Origin: Nitrospira sp.
GTDB lineage: Bacteria; Nitrospirota; Nitrospiria; Nitrospirales; Nitrospiraceae
Assembly: GCA_024998625.1 (NCBI GenBank)
Contig: JACOEL010000001.1
Coordinates: 310,001-374,000, forward strand
DNA length: 64,000 nucleotides
Reading direction: 5' to 3'
Shown here one piece after another: positions 18,324 to 27,195 of the stretch (its first letter is position 1; every line of letters begins with the position of its first letter). The translations under genes and the position numbers were made by a program. Below the pieces are notes generated by a model, which did not search any database, was not told the DNA's origin, and saw nothing but the letters and a program-made list of their open reading frames with translations.

Positions 18324-21118
18324 TGGACCGCCTTCAGTTGAGTCAATGACACAGGATCGAGCAACAACAGTTCCGCCGCCGGCACGACCCCGTCCGCACC
18401 CATCGCCGGACGATCGGCGATCAGCCGCGGCTGAATCGCTGGTAGGGGGTGGTCTGTACGCGCGAACCGGTCCAGGTCCACCGCCGTCACGCCGGTCACG
18501 TCCTGAATCGCGGCGATCACGTCGCTCAACGCGACGGGCTGGCCGAAGTATCTGGCGTCGAAGGCATACCGTTGCCGCAACGTCTCCGCCACCGTCGCCA
18601 GCACGGTCTCGGTCACATGGTCCGGCTGGACCGTGACGGTCCCGGCGACTTCAAACCAGGCCGGCCGATACCCCTTGACCGTGAAGGGCACGTACGGGTC
18701 CCCATAGGCGCGGAGCGCCTCCTTGAGTGTCGTCATCACGGAGCCGTCCTCATCCGGCACCTCCCCGTTCGGTCCGGCCACGGTCAGGAAGATGCTGCGC
18801 TTGCGCCCGTCCCATACCCACACAGCCTGCGCTTTGGCGATGCCCGAAAAGGTTCGGGCGAAATCTTCGTAATCCTGCAGCGACACCGCACGATCCAGCG
18901 TCAAGACGGTGAGCGGGGCATTGGTGCGTGTGTCGTCCCTCGACTCCGGTTCCTCGGCCCCCTGCGCTGCCTCAGGATTGACCACACCTTTCAACCCCAA
19001 CGGCCGGCTCATCAGCAGATTCAACTGACCGGCCCGCACCAGTCCGCCGAGTCCCGTCCCCTTCCGGTATTCCGCACACACGTTGTTCTGACCGGTCGGC
19101 AACCGCGCCCCCGTGACGCCGTCGCCGAATCGGATCGTGGTGCGCCCTTCGTCATCCTGCCTCGTGATATAGATACGCTCGGCGGGGCCATGACCGTAGA
19201 AGAACGGCACTTCTTGCCACAGCACCTCATTGACATAGACTTTGAGCGTCGAGGCCGACCCGCTCGCGGTCTCCGCCCCCACGTAAGTCAACGGCGGTTG
19301 CCGAAGCGTGAATTGCTGATAGGGCACAGACGCATCACCGCTTCCCAAGGGCTCCTTCACGCTTTCGCCATGGGTGGCGGCGGCGACGTTGGCGTTGATG
19401 CGGACAGTACTGCGGTCATAGACGTGAGCCAACGAAGTCGCCAACTGCAGGGTTGTCCGGTCTCGATCGTGAGTGACGGCCGTCTCCTCGGTATCGTCGA
19501 TGAAGGCGATTTCCGAGACGGAAGGGTCGTCGGTCCCGGCTGCCACGAGTTCGATGTCGCCCACGCTGATATCGAGAGCACCCGTGAGACCATCACGATC
19601 CATGAGGGACAGGCGCAACAGAGGCGGCACGCCATCGCTCAGGGCCGCTCCGAACTCCGCCGGTGTCAGGGACACAAACTCCGACCCGATCTGCTTCAAG
19701 GGACCGCCGGTCATTCGCAGCACATCGCCAGGCGAAAGTTGGACCGACCCGCCGTCATCCAACAGCAGCGTGGGGGGTGGCGGCGGCGTGCCGATCGGCG
19801 CCTTGTGTCCCTTGAACGGCGCGGGGCGTGGGTGCTTGATGCGGATCGCTTGACGCTTCCCACTCACGGCGAGCGGACGCCCAGCCACGAGTCCCTCCGC
19901 TCGGCCGTCCAACGCCAGGACCTCACCGAACAGCGGATACGCCAGCGGGATTCGAGCCTCCGACAGGGCCTCGCTTTGCGCCAAGACCGTGACTTGCCTG
20001 AGCACATCGAGTTTCGCACCGGCTGTCACCCAGACATCCGCATTGAACGTCAGCTTGGTTACGCTTCCCGCCATCCCGTACTTCGCAACGGATTGCTGGG
20101 TGACGCCGGTGACCTTCACGAAGCTCCACACCCGACTTCCTGGCGTGGAATCGCTCTCCCGTTCGACCACCACCCAACTGTTCAGAAAGATTTTGTCTTG
20201 CCGGGAAGCGAGAACCAGGGCGTTGTCCGTTTCATCTGCCAACTCCCACTCGACTGGAACGTATTTACCATCGGAGTTGAAGCTGGGCTGTGGCGGCGCA
20301 TTGTGTCCGAAGGGCGCCGTGGTCGTTCGCATCACATAGACGCCCGGCTCGGTAGCTGCGACGTTATTCGCACCGGTGAAGATCTCCGCCAGCGAGACTT
20401 TTGTACTTCCTAAAAACGCATCCGGTTCGATCAAGACAGCTCGTTTGATCGATGCCTCGAACGACCCCGCATTCTCGGCCACGATGAGCAGCACCTCGCC
20501 GACCGTGAGCGTGACGTTCACTCCCTCCAGCCACAACTGCGTCATGTCCCAGGCCAACACCTGCGTCTCGGTCAATTGCGCCCGGAGCGCGTTCCATTCT
20601 GCCCGCGCCTCGATGGCTTCGATCGTTTCGAAGGTCTGCGGCTGCTCGTTTGGACCCGGCACGCTCTGCACCTTGGTCCCGACCGCCAACGTGATCGGCT
20701 GCTCCGGCACACCGCTCGCCTCCTCCATGGTAAAGGCCAGGTGGGTCGCTGCGGCCAACCCGGGGCCAAGCCGGTACCCCAGCAGGCGCGACTGCTCGAG
20801 AATCGAGAGCCGCTCCGTGGCCGTGCGCAGGTAGGATTCGTTGGCGATACGCTCCTGATAAAAGGTGAGGATGTCGCCGGTCACCGCCCAGGCATCGAGC
20901 AGTGCGATGGTGAAGTCATCGTCATCGCGAGTCCTCAGTCCACGCAACACCGACCAGCGACCGTCGGACAGTCTCGCATGGAGGCTCTGTCGAAATGTCT
21001 GATAGGTTCCGACCCGATAGGCGATCGCCGAGAGGCCGGGCCGATTGAAGAGTGGGGCGGGGGTGTCGGAGGCGATGCCGGCGCAACAGCCGCATTCGTT
21101 CTGTGACGCGTCGTTCAT
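18320..21118 (-). CDS. eCIS baseplate assembly protein, gpJ/gp47-like (second copy, Afp12-like)
   Basis: The 932-residue protein contains the baseplate-J pattern: an N-terminal segment with FRQSLHARLSD and DDDDFTIALLDAWAV, then a C-terminal core with RFGDGVTGARLPTG, RKGTGLGGLVRAGQ, LTLDRAVSLQDYEDFARTF and DVIAAIQDVTGVTAVDLDRF. These proteins form the wedges around the central spike. A cysteine pair (CGCC) lies at the N-terminus. The gene starts at an ATGA overlap with the preceding baseplate gene. The two J-like proteins in tandem correspond to Afp11 and Afp12 in antifeeding prophage. Confidence 0.85.
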   Translation of the reverse strand: MNDASQNECGCCAGIASDTPAPLFNRPGLSAIAYRVGTYQTFRQSLHARLSDGRWSVLRGLRTRDDDDFTIALLDAWAVTGDILTFYQERIANESYLRTATERLSILEQSRLLGYRLGPGLAAATHLAFTMEEASGVPEQPITLAVGTKVQSVPGPNEQPQTFETIEAIEARAEWNALRAQLTETQVLAWDMTQLWLEGVNVTLTVGEVLLIVAENAGSFEASIKRAVLIEPDAFLGSTKVSLAEIFTGANNVAATEPGVYVMRTTTAPFGHNAPPQPSFNSDGKYVPVEWELADETDNALVLASRQDKIFLNSWVVVERESDSTPGSRVWSFVKVTGVTQQSVAKYGMAGSVTKLTFNADVWVTAGAKLDVLRQVTVLAQSEALSEARIPLAYPLFGEVLALDGRAEGLVAGRPLAVSGKRQAIRIKHPRPAPFKGHKAPIGTPPPPPTLLLDDGGSVQLSPGDVLRMTGGPLKQIGSEFVSLTPAEFGAALSDGVPPLLRLSLMDRDGLTGALDISVGDIELVAAGTDDPSVSEIAFIDDTEETAVTHDRDRTTLQLATSLAHVYDRSTVRINANVAAATHGESVKEPLGSGDASVPYQQFTLRQPPLTYVGAETASGSASTLKVYVNEVLWQEVPFFYGHGPAERIYITRQDDEGRTTIRFGDGVTGARLPTGQNNVCAEYRKGTGLGGLVRAGQLNLLMSRPLGLKGVVNPEAAQGAEEPESRDDTRTNAPLTVLTLDRAVSLQDYEDFARTFSGIAKAQAVWVWDGRKRSIFLTVAGPNGEVPDEDGSVMTTLKEALRAYGDPYVPFTVKGYRPAWFEVAGTVTVQPDHVTETVLATVAETLRQRYAFDARYFGQPVALSDVIAAIQDVTGVTAVDLDRFARTDHPLPAIQPRLIADRPAMGADGVVPAAELLLLDPVSLTQLKAVQ

Positions 21119-23598
21119 TTCCCGCCTCCCAGGCTGATCGTCAGCCGACCGTGCTCCGCAAAATTGCGGTCGTTGTCCAAACGCGCGATCTCCAACCGGC
21201 CGATGTCCAAGCGGCCGCTGTCGAGCGCCGAACTTTCCGGGATGCCCTGCCGCTGAAAGGTCAACACCTCGACCGATTCGATACCCGTCACCCGATGAGC
21301 CGCCGCATAGATGGCGCTCAGATAGACCGGCTGCCCGAACGTAAAGTTGTCCGGATGGAACAAGCCCCGACGGCCGTCCGGGAGGTCGCGATTGCTCAGC
21401 ACGTCCAGCAACTCACGCTCCACGTCGCTCCGGAAGTGCTCGGACGCGACACAGACATGCAGATCAATCTCCAGCGAGACGAACTGCGGGCCGTCGACTT
21501 CCAGATCGTGGCCGGCCATGCGGTAACGCTCGACGTGCCCGCGAATCTCTCCCTCGAACTCTTCGGAAACCGCGGCGCCGCCACCACGATCCACGGTGAC
21601 GAACACCGTGTGCCAACTGCCGGTCCACCGGAACGTCGCCGCAGCCCGTTGAACATCCGTCCGGCGTTCCGTGACCTCGGCATAATCCGCCGGGGTCACG
21701 GCACGCTCCTGAACGCGATAGGCCACCGGGGCGCGCTGTCGCCCGTCCTGCAACGATTCCGGTTCCTGCCCCCCTGCGGCAGGCAAGGGGTTCCGAACTT
21801 GGGTGATCTCCGGCAACGCCAAGGCGATATGTACCAAGGCATCCGCTCCGATGTTCCCTTCCCGCCCGTTGCCGACTCGATACCGAGCGGTGAAGGCGGT
21901 GCCGGATTCGGGCCTCCGGCCATGCACGTCGTCTCCGAAGCGGATGCGGCCGCTGCCGTCGTTCTCGACCTCGGCCACGTATTCGTCCGCCGCAGCGTCG
22001 CTGTTGAGCAGATCGCGCCGGGCCGTCCATGTCCTTATCTCGGTGCCTTTGGTTCCGGTCAGGGTGACCGCAGGCTGCGCATCGCGAAGCGACCATTGCA
22101 ACGCCCTGCGCGCCGAATCCGCATGGTCATAGGGCGGCCCCGCATGGGTGAGCGGCGCCTTGGCCAGTCGAGGACTGAACCGCGGCGGCACCATCTGCGG
22201 AGTGAACGCCAAGCAGCGATCCGCCTCCTTCGGTCGCGGCATGAACAGGAAGGGGTCCGGCACGGTGCCCAAGTCCTCCCCTATCAACGTCACCCCATGG
22301 TCCGCCAAGACCAGGTTGCCTCGCGCCACGCTGACGCCGTCGCGGTACCCCTGCTCCGTGGCGGCCGAGAGGCAGAAAGGAAATGGGAGCGCATCCTCCT
22401 CATGCCATGCAATTTCCGTAATAAGTTGGCCGGTCACGGGATCGGCCAGCGGCGCTCCGCCGGTCATGGTCGCCGCCACACGATCGATCCTCACGACATG
22501 ACGCCGCGTGGGGTCCGCATCGGACGGCGACCCGGTTTCCGGGCCGATCACTTCCTCGAACAGCAGAATCGTCCCAATGGCGAGAGTCGGATGGTGTCCG
22601 GAAAGCGTGGCTGAGCGCGCCCCCTTGGGCAGACAGCAGCGCTGATTGCTCCAGGTATAAAACTGCAACTCGTTGTGCTCGGCGTAGAGGGATTGGAGAG
22701 ACTCCATCGCTTCGAAGATGATCTCTGCACGCGCATAGACGCGCGGATCGTCGGCAATGACGGTGGGCTCTCCGGTGATGCGCGTCGTGAACTTCGTTCC
22801 GATCGGAACCGCCGGATCGGCGGGATCGACCCGTATCACGTCGGCTGAGGCATGGACGTGAATCCAGGTCCTGGCGTTGCAGCCCTCGCTCATGTAGTAG
22901 TCCATGAGGCGGGCGTGGCGTCGCACCGAGATTCGCCGCCGCGCGGTTCCCAAGTAGGCCTCGGTCGCCACGGCATCCTGTTGGTAACTCAACTGGTCGG
23001 CGGTGTAGGCCAAGGCCTCTACCAGCATGACGCCGAGATCGGCCGCGTTGCGTTCCTTCCATTGCGGCATCAGCGCCGCCATTCGGTCGAGCATGACACG
23101 GCGGAAGCTCGCATAGTCCTTGGCCAGATAATCGATGACCGGCCCGGGCTCCGTGGTCTCCGGACAGCGGTGACGGGGCGCGCAATCGAACGGGCTCGGA
23201 CATTCCACCTTGAACGAAAACTCAATGGCGGCCGACTGCGGATCGAACTCCGGCGGCACGCTGTCATCGAACGCGTTGGTAACTAGGCGCAGCGTATACA
23301 GCGAGAAGTCCCCCGGCTGATCCACTTCGACGGTCAAGACATGGGCCGACGTTCCGCTTCCGGCGCTGACTCCCAGCACACGGATCGGCGTGATGCGTTG
23401 GCCGCCGTCGATCCGAATGTTGGCCGACGTCGGAGTGGGCACGACCAGTGGTTTGACGAAATGGACTTCGAGTGTCCGCTGACGCTCCGCTTCCGTCGGC
23501 GCGGCGCGGTCGATGACCTCCAGAAAATCGATGCCGTTCAACGTCGGATGGTCGCGGACGGCTTGACGCCGCAGTTCGTCGCAGCAGGAATAGGTCAC
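21115..23598 (-). CDS. eCIS baseplate assembly protein, gpJ/gp47-like (first copy, Afp11-like)
   Basis: Start is GTG at 23598, giving VTYSCCDELRRQAVRDHP; it overlaps the stop of the gp25 gene (GTGA), and the longer frame to 23733 is only the gp25 gene read out of frame. The 827-residue product has the family markers IDYLAKDYASFRRVMLDRM (about residue 165), AYTADQLSYQQDAVATEAYLG, RIRFGDDVHGRRPESGT, VTPADYAEVTERR and the C-terminal FGQPVYLSAIYAAAHRVTGI. It would polymerise with the second J-like protein into baseplate wedges around the gpV/PAAR spike. Confidence 0.87.
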   Translation of the reverse strand: MTYSCCDELRRQAVRDHPTLNGIDFLEVIDRAAPTEAERQRTLEVHFVKPLVVPTPTSANIRIDGGQRITPIRVLGVSAGSGTSAHVLTVEVDQPGDFSLYTLRLVTNAFDDSVPPEFDPQSAAIEFSFKVECPSPFDCAPRHRCPETTEPGPVIDYLAKDYASFRRVMLDRMAALMPQWKERNAADLGVMLVEALAYTADQLSYQQDAVATEAYLGTARRRISVRRHARLMDYYMSEGCNARTWIHVHASADVIRVDPADPAVPIGTKFTTRITGEPTVIADDPRVYARAEIIFEAMESLQSLYAEHNELQFYTWSNQRCCLPKGARSATLSGHHPTLAIGTILLFEEVIGPETGSPSDADPTRRHVVRIDRVAATMTGGAPLADPVTGQLITEIAWHEEDALPFPFCLSAATEQGYRDGVSVARGNLVLADHGVTLIGEDLGTVPDPFLFMPRPKEADRCLAFTPQMVPPRFSPRLAKAPLTHAGPPYDHADSARRALQWSLRDAQPAVTLTGTKGTEIRTWTARRDLLNSDAAADEYVAEVENDGSGRIRFGDDVHGRRPESGTAFTARYRVGNGREGNIGADALVHIALALPEITQVRNPLPAAGGQEPESLQDGRQRAPVAYRVQERAVTPADYAEVTERRTDVQRAAATFRWTGSWHTVFVTVDRGGGAAVSEEFEGEIRGHVERYRMAGHDLEVDGPQFVSLEIDLHVCVASEHFRSDVERELLDVLSNRDLPDGRRGLFHPDNFTFGQPVYLSAIYAAAHRVTGIESVEVLTFQRQGIPESSALDSGRLDIGRLEIARLDNDRNFAEHGRLTISLGGGK

Positions 23599-23960
23599 GC
23601 TCCGCCTCCTTGCACAAAGGTCCCCGTGACACGAGCGCCGCTCTGCCTCATCACATACTGCACCGTGACCCGCAGGGTCGAATCGATGGCCTCTACCCGC
23701 ACGGCTTCCACCAGGATCAGTTCGCCCAGCCACCGTTGCAGGGCGCTCTGCACGAGCACCTGGGTCGTGGCCGCCAAGACTTCGCTATTGGGCGCAAACA
23801 CCAGCTGCAGGAGGCCGCTCCCGAAGTCCGGCCGCATCACGCGTTCGCCCGGGCTGGTGAAGAGCACCTGCTTGATCAAGTCGCGAATGTGGTCGGCCTC
23901 GTCCGTTGCAGCGGTCCGGCCTCGCGCGTCGTACCGATAGGGAAAATCAACCTGCCTCAT
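23595..23960 (-). CDS. gp25-like baseplate wedge protein (GPW/gp25 family, Afp9-like)
   Basis: A 121-residue protein with the gp25 core: DHIRDLIKQVLFTSPGERVMRPDFGSGL, then a beta-strand end (LRVTVQYVMRQSGARVTG). gp25 proteins sit at the sheath-baseplate junction and nucleate sheath polymerisation. It starts two bases after the PAAR gene's stop and overlaps the following baseplate gene by four bases. Length and motifs are typical, so confidence is high. Confidence 0.92.
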   Translation of the reverse strand: MRQVDFPYRYDARGRTAATDEADHIRDLIKQVLFTSPGERVMRPDFGSGLLQLVFAPNSEVLAATTQVLVQSALQRWLGELILVEAVRVEAIDSTLRVTVQYVMRQSGARVTGTFVQGGGA

Positions 23961-23962
23961 CG

Positions 23963-24286
23963 TCAGACTCCCGTGACCCTGGTTTGCGTGACCGTCGCGA
24001 ACAGCGGCGTGCCGGAGGGCGTGCAGATCGCTTGGCTATCGATCACCAGCAGCGGCAAGCCGTTGCTGGTTACCCTGGTCGCGGCCGTGACGTATTGGGC
24101 CGTGACGCAGGGACCGTTGCCGGACGGAGGCGGCGGCAACGTGCACCCCGCGACGGCATACAGACTGGTCATCGGCACGGTCGGCTGCCCGCTCACCAGC
24201 ACGCGCGGATTCGGCGCCACCGGCGTCGCCTGCCCGGCATGGCTGCACAGCACCGTCGCTCCGAGATGTAGTAAGAATCCTGGCAT
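23963..24286 (-). CDS. PAAR-like spike tip protein (Afp10-like)
   Basis: A 107-residue glycine- and proline-rich beta protein: HLGATVLCSHAGQATPVAP, then repeats of short strands (NPRVLVSGQPTVPM, TRVTSNGLPLLVIDS). The histidine/cysteine placement (H-x6-C-x-H, a later C) could bind the single zinc that stabilises PAAR cones. It would cap the gpV spike trimer. AAGGAGGGTGA six bases ahead of the ATG is a strong ribosome-binding site, needed because the 127-bp palindromic repeat separates this gene from the preceding one. Confidence 0.8.
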   Translation of the reverse strand: MPGFLLHLGATVLCSHAGQATPVAPNPRVLVSGQPTVPMTSLYAVAGCTLPPPPSGNGPCVTAQYVTAATRVTSNGLPLLVIDSQAICTPSGTPLFATVTQTRVTGV

Positions 24287-24383
24287 TGGCTCACCCTCCT
24301 TGAATGGTTCGCAGGCTGCACGAAACTATTCACTCACACAGGCCACGATGATTCACGTCCGGCCAGAAGCTGCACATCCTTCC

Positions 24384-24510
24384 GCATGATGCTCAAAACG
24401 GCTGTCCAGCAAGGCCGCAGTCAGTGAAGGCCCGCGAGGCGTACCCTTGCGGTACGTTGAGGGCCTGAATGCAACGAGAACGCCGCTGGCAGGCGTTTTC
24501 AGCATCATGC
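24384..24510. repeat. 127-bp palindromic intergenic repeat inside the eCIS operon
   Basis: GCATGATGCTCAAAACG (24384-24400) and CGTTTTCAGCATCATGC (24494-24510) are inverted repeats with one mismatch in 17. Inside them CCAGC pairs with GCTGG, AAGGCCC with GGGCCT, and GTACC with GGTAC, so the whole element folds into one long multi-stem hairpin. It begins exactly at the stop codon of the gpV gene and sits in the only large gap (223 bp) of this part of the operon. The architecture is that of a REP/MITE-type chromosomal repeat. It is co-transcribed with the operon. Confidence 0.85.
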
Positions 24511-25025
24511 TAGACGATGGTGAGGGCGCCATTGTTGATCGTGACCGTCGGGCCCACGAGCGTCACCATCGCACCCTTCCCGTTTTGAATGTAAATGCCC
24601 GTGTCGTTGACGATCAGCGTGGCGCCCGTCGCGCTTTTCAGCATGATGCCGCCGGTCGGGCCCGGCACGTCGCTGATCACGATGGCATTCTGAGCCGCCG
24701 TCTGAATCACCATGTTCGGGCTGACCGGAATACCCGCCAACCCCAGGGCCGGGACCTCGGCCACGCTGCCGTACCAACAGCCACTCCAGATCGGGTAGTC
24801 CGGATTCCCCTGCTCGAACTCCACCCACACCCCCGCCCCAATCTGCGGCAGCATGTAGACCCCCATCTGTTTGCCGCTGGCAGGAAAACAGGGCATGGCC
24901 CAGGAGGTCGGAATCAACCCCGCCACATCCGGCACCTGCACCTGTAGCCGCCCCATCTGCATGGGATCGATATTGTTCAGCACCGTCCCGCGATACTTGC
25001 CATAGTATTTGTGTGTGTCTGTCAT
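24510..25025 (-). CDS. gpV-like spike protein (phage baseplate assembly protein V)
   Basis: The 171-residue protein starts YYGKYRGTVLNNIDPMQMGRLQVQVP, the OB-fold entry of gpV/VgrG spikes, continues with the diagnostic GVWVEFEQGNPDYPIWSGCWYG, and ends in short repeated strands (ATLIVNDTGIYIQNGKGAMVTL) of a beta-helical needle. Together with the gpD-like protein it makes up what Afp8/VgrG carry in one chain. The ATG overlaps the gpD stop (ATGA). The stop codon abuts the palindromic repeat. Confidence 0.9.
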   Translation of the reverse strand: MTDTHKYYGKYRGTVLNNIDPMQMGRLQVQVPDVAGLIPTSWAMPCFPASGKQMGVYMLPQIGAGVWVEFEQGNPDYPIWSGCWYGSVAEVPALGLAGIPVSPNMVIQTAAQNAIVISDVPGPTGGIMLKSATGATLIVNDTGIYIQNGKGAMVTLVGPTVTINNGALTIV

Positions 25026-26146
25026 ACCGGCACCATCGGTGTGATGGAGACCAATCCGTTCCGCGTGAGACGGAAATTTTGTTTACAGCTCCCGCGCTTG
25101 ATCGTCGTCGTGACACTGTCCACATAGTACAAACCGTCAAAGGCCAGCCCTGCGCCGCGTACCCCCACCAGGCCGCGAGCCTTCAGTAGCCGGCCGTACC
25201 GACCCACATCGAGCGACCCGCTTCCCGTTACGGCCTCCATCGATTCACTCGATGCCTTCAACCCTTCGTTGAGCGCTTCAGGCGCGGAAAGTTTCCCCGT
25301 TGCCTTCAGCATCGACAATTTCGTGACCGGCGGCCCAACCAGGCCCAGCGGCGGCTGCAGGGGGTTGATGTCAGGAATCGGGATGGGAATGGGCACCTTC
25401 GTCAGCGCATTGTGAATCATCACGATCGGGAGATCCTTCTTGGTCGAGTTGAATTGGAAATTGAGTGACTCCACGTTGCGATCGGCGTCCATGTCGACGT
25501 TCAAGGCCGGCTGCGGCACCCCGACCTTGATCTGCGGGCCCCAATAGGCGGTATTGGTACCGGGAACCGGTCCCGGCTCGACATAGAAGACATAGCCGGC
25601 CTTTTTCGCCAGAGCGAGGATGTAGTTGAGATCGGTGTCTTGTTGGGACGGAATCCGCATCGTGGGGATCGGCACATCGAACACGATCGGTGGAATCACG
25701 AGCGGAATCATGCCGAACACCGCATACTTCGCCAGGATCGCCATCACTCGCACATTGTCGGGCATCGCGGGATAGGGCAACCCGTCAAACGACTGGAGGT
25801 CCATGACCTTGGTCAGGTCCTCGCCGGTGATCGTGAGCGTCGATTCGCCCGGCTGTGCACCTGAGCTGATTTCCTGGGTGGTGATCACCCCATCCATCAG
25901 CACATGGGGGATGAGATTGATCGTCGCCACCAGGATCACGCGCATGAGCGGCATCCGAGTCGCCGCGACGAGGAACGCCTGCTGCAGCGGCGACTTGTTT
26001 TGAATCGTAAACTTCAATTGGAACCCGCCGGCGGTGCCGGTTGCGCTCGTCACCTCGACGTCGGTCAAGGCCTCCAGGACCGGTTGCGGAACCGGAAAGG
26101 GCACCACCGGCCCGGCGAGGACTGTCAGGTGAATGCCTTTAAGCAC
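25022..26146 (-). CDS. gpD-like hub protein (late control D, Afp8 N-terminal part)
   Basis: GTG at 26146 begins VLKGIHLTVLAGPVVPFPVP and lies inside an 8-base overlap with the LysM gene; the longer frame to 26269 is the LysM gene in another frame. The 374-residue product has the hub-protein layout: DGVITTQEISSGAQPGESTLTITGEDLT (about 75-105) and, later, QDTDLNYILALAKKAGYVFYVEPG, the characteristic segment that docks LysM/gpX proteins, then a C-terminal domain with YYVDSVTTTIKRGSCKQNFRL. It trimerises as the hub below the gpV needle. Confidence 0.85.
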   Translation of the reverse strand: MLKGIHLTVLAGPVVPFPVPQPVLEALTDVEVTSATGTAGGFQLKFTIQNKSPLQQAFLVAATRMPLMRVILVATINLIPHVLMDGVITTQEISSGAQPGESTLTITGEDLTKVMDLQSFDGLPYPAMPDNVRVMAILAKYAVFGMIPLVIPPIVFDVPIPTMRIPSQQDTDLNYILALAKKAGYVFYVEPGPVPGTNTAYWGPQIKVGVPQPALNVDMDADRNVESLNFQFNSTKKDLPIVMIHNALTKVPIPIPIPDINPLQPPLGLVGPPVTKLSMLKATGKLSAPEALNEGLKASSESMEAVTGSGSLDVGRYGRLLKARGLVGVRGAGLAFDGLYYVDSVTTTIKRGSCKQNFRLTRNGLVSITPMVPV

Positions 26147-26498
26147 CGGGAACTCCCGTTGTATTCTCTGGCAACGCAATATCGATGCGGCGGTCGAGGG
26201 CCTCCGTGAGTTCGTCCGGCCGCACCGCGTCGTTCGCGTCGCACAATCGCCAATACTGCTCCGGATCACCCAGATAGGTGGCCGCCAGATGGTCCAGTCG
26301 CTCGCCGCCCGCCACCCGGTGTTGCTGCACCACGGTGAATCGATCGCTCCCCGGCACGAAGCGGCGTCGCAAGTACACGAGCATGGTGCCGTCGGCGGTC
26401 ACGAGAGAGGCGGTCTTCACGTTGTAATACCGGCTGGTCGGCGGAAAGGAATTGGCCTTCAAGGCACTGTCCAGTAAGGCCTGTAATGGATCACTCAC
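26139..26498 (-). CDS. LysM-type tail protein (gpX-like)
   Basis: A 119-residue protein with SRYYNVKTASLVTADGTMLVYLRRRF at the N-terminal third and a LysM-like ending, HRVAGGERLDHLAATYLGDPEQYWRLCDAN. Short LysM proteins of this type pair with the CIS tube adaptor and stabilise the hub-wedge junction in contractile tails. It precedes and overlaps the gpD gene. Length is normal for the family. Confidence 0.82.
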   Translation of the reverse strand: MSDPLQALLDSALKANSFPPTSRYYNVKTASLVTADGTMLVYLRRRFVPGSDRFTVVQQHRVAGGERLDHLAATYLGDPEQYWRLCDANDAVRPDELTEALDRRIDIALPENTTGVPGA

Positions 26499-26529
26499 CT
26501 GTGTTCCCTCCTCTCATCCAAGCCCTGTC

Positions 26530-27180
26530 TCAAGAGATGCCCGTCAGTCCGAGCGCTCCCAGCGTGCCACCTTGGGCCTTCGCCCGCAGCCCTTCCTTCT
26601 GCTGCAGATAACTCATGAACAGGCTCCCGGCCTTGTGCGTAAAGCCCACGTCATCGATGGACAACACTCTCATCCCTAGGCTGACCTTCGCTCGAACCGG
26701 ATTCAAATTGGGGTCGAACGCCTCTTCGGTCACACTGAACTCGGTCACCCGCACGGGAATCACACGGTTCTGGCCGAACACGAACAGCGGCAGGGCCGTC
26801 TCCATCGGAAGAATCTCCAAGGTGCCGAGACTGGAGAGGGTGTGGTTGGTCGTCAGTTGGCCCGTGCTCGGATAGAGCAGGGTCTCCAGCGCCGCCAATT
26901 GGGGCGCAATCCCCGCCTCCCCGACGACCGCATCCCCCTGCTCCATCCCGTCCGTCGCGTCGATTTCCGCCTCGAGCTTGATCGTCTCCACCGCCGGCCC
27001 CTTCAGTCGCAGAGCCTCCGACCGGTCCCCTCCCTCGCCGGCGCCCTGCACTTGCAGCGTGCGACTCAGCGAGTCCGGGTTGTATTGGAGCGCAATGATC
27101 CGTTGGACCTGCGCCGTGGCGGGATCGATCAAGACGAGGCCGCCCTTGAGAAGTTTGGGGGAACCGGGAAAGGTGCTCAT
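26530..27180 (-). CDS. CIS tube/LysM adaptor protein (Afp7-like)
   Basis: The 216-residue protein shows the pattern of the contractile-injection-system tube adaptor family: LVLIDPATAQVQRIIALQYNPDSLSRTLQ at the start, RLKGPAVETIKLEAEIDATDG near residue 60, and VIPVRVTEFSVTEEAFDPNLNPVRAKVSLGMRVLS near residue 140. It links the first tube ring to the hub. The usual C-terminal LysM part is supplied by the neighbouring separate gene. It follows the DUF4157 gene by 15 bp. Confidence 0.87.
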   Translation of the reverse strand: MSTFPGSPKLLKGGLVLIDPATAQVQRIIALQYNPDSLSRTLQVQGAGEGGDRSEALRLKGPAVETIKLEAEIDATDGMEQGDAVVGEAGIAPQLAALETLLYPSTGQLTTNHTLSSLGTLEILPMETALPLFVFGQNRVIPVRVTEFSVTEEAFDPNLNPVRAKVSLGMRVLSIDDVGFTHKAGSLFMSYLQQKEGLRAKAQGGTLGALGLTGIS

Positions 27181-27195
27181 GATCCTGTGACTCCG

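Noticed and set aside
18449-20413. 654-codon plus-strand open frame
   Set aside because: Entirely antisense to the second J-like baseplate gene and rich in Arg/His/Gln without any domain pattern.
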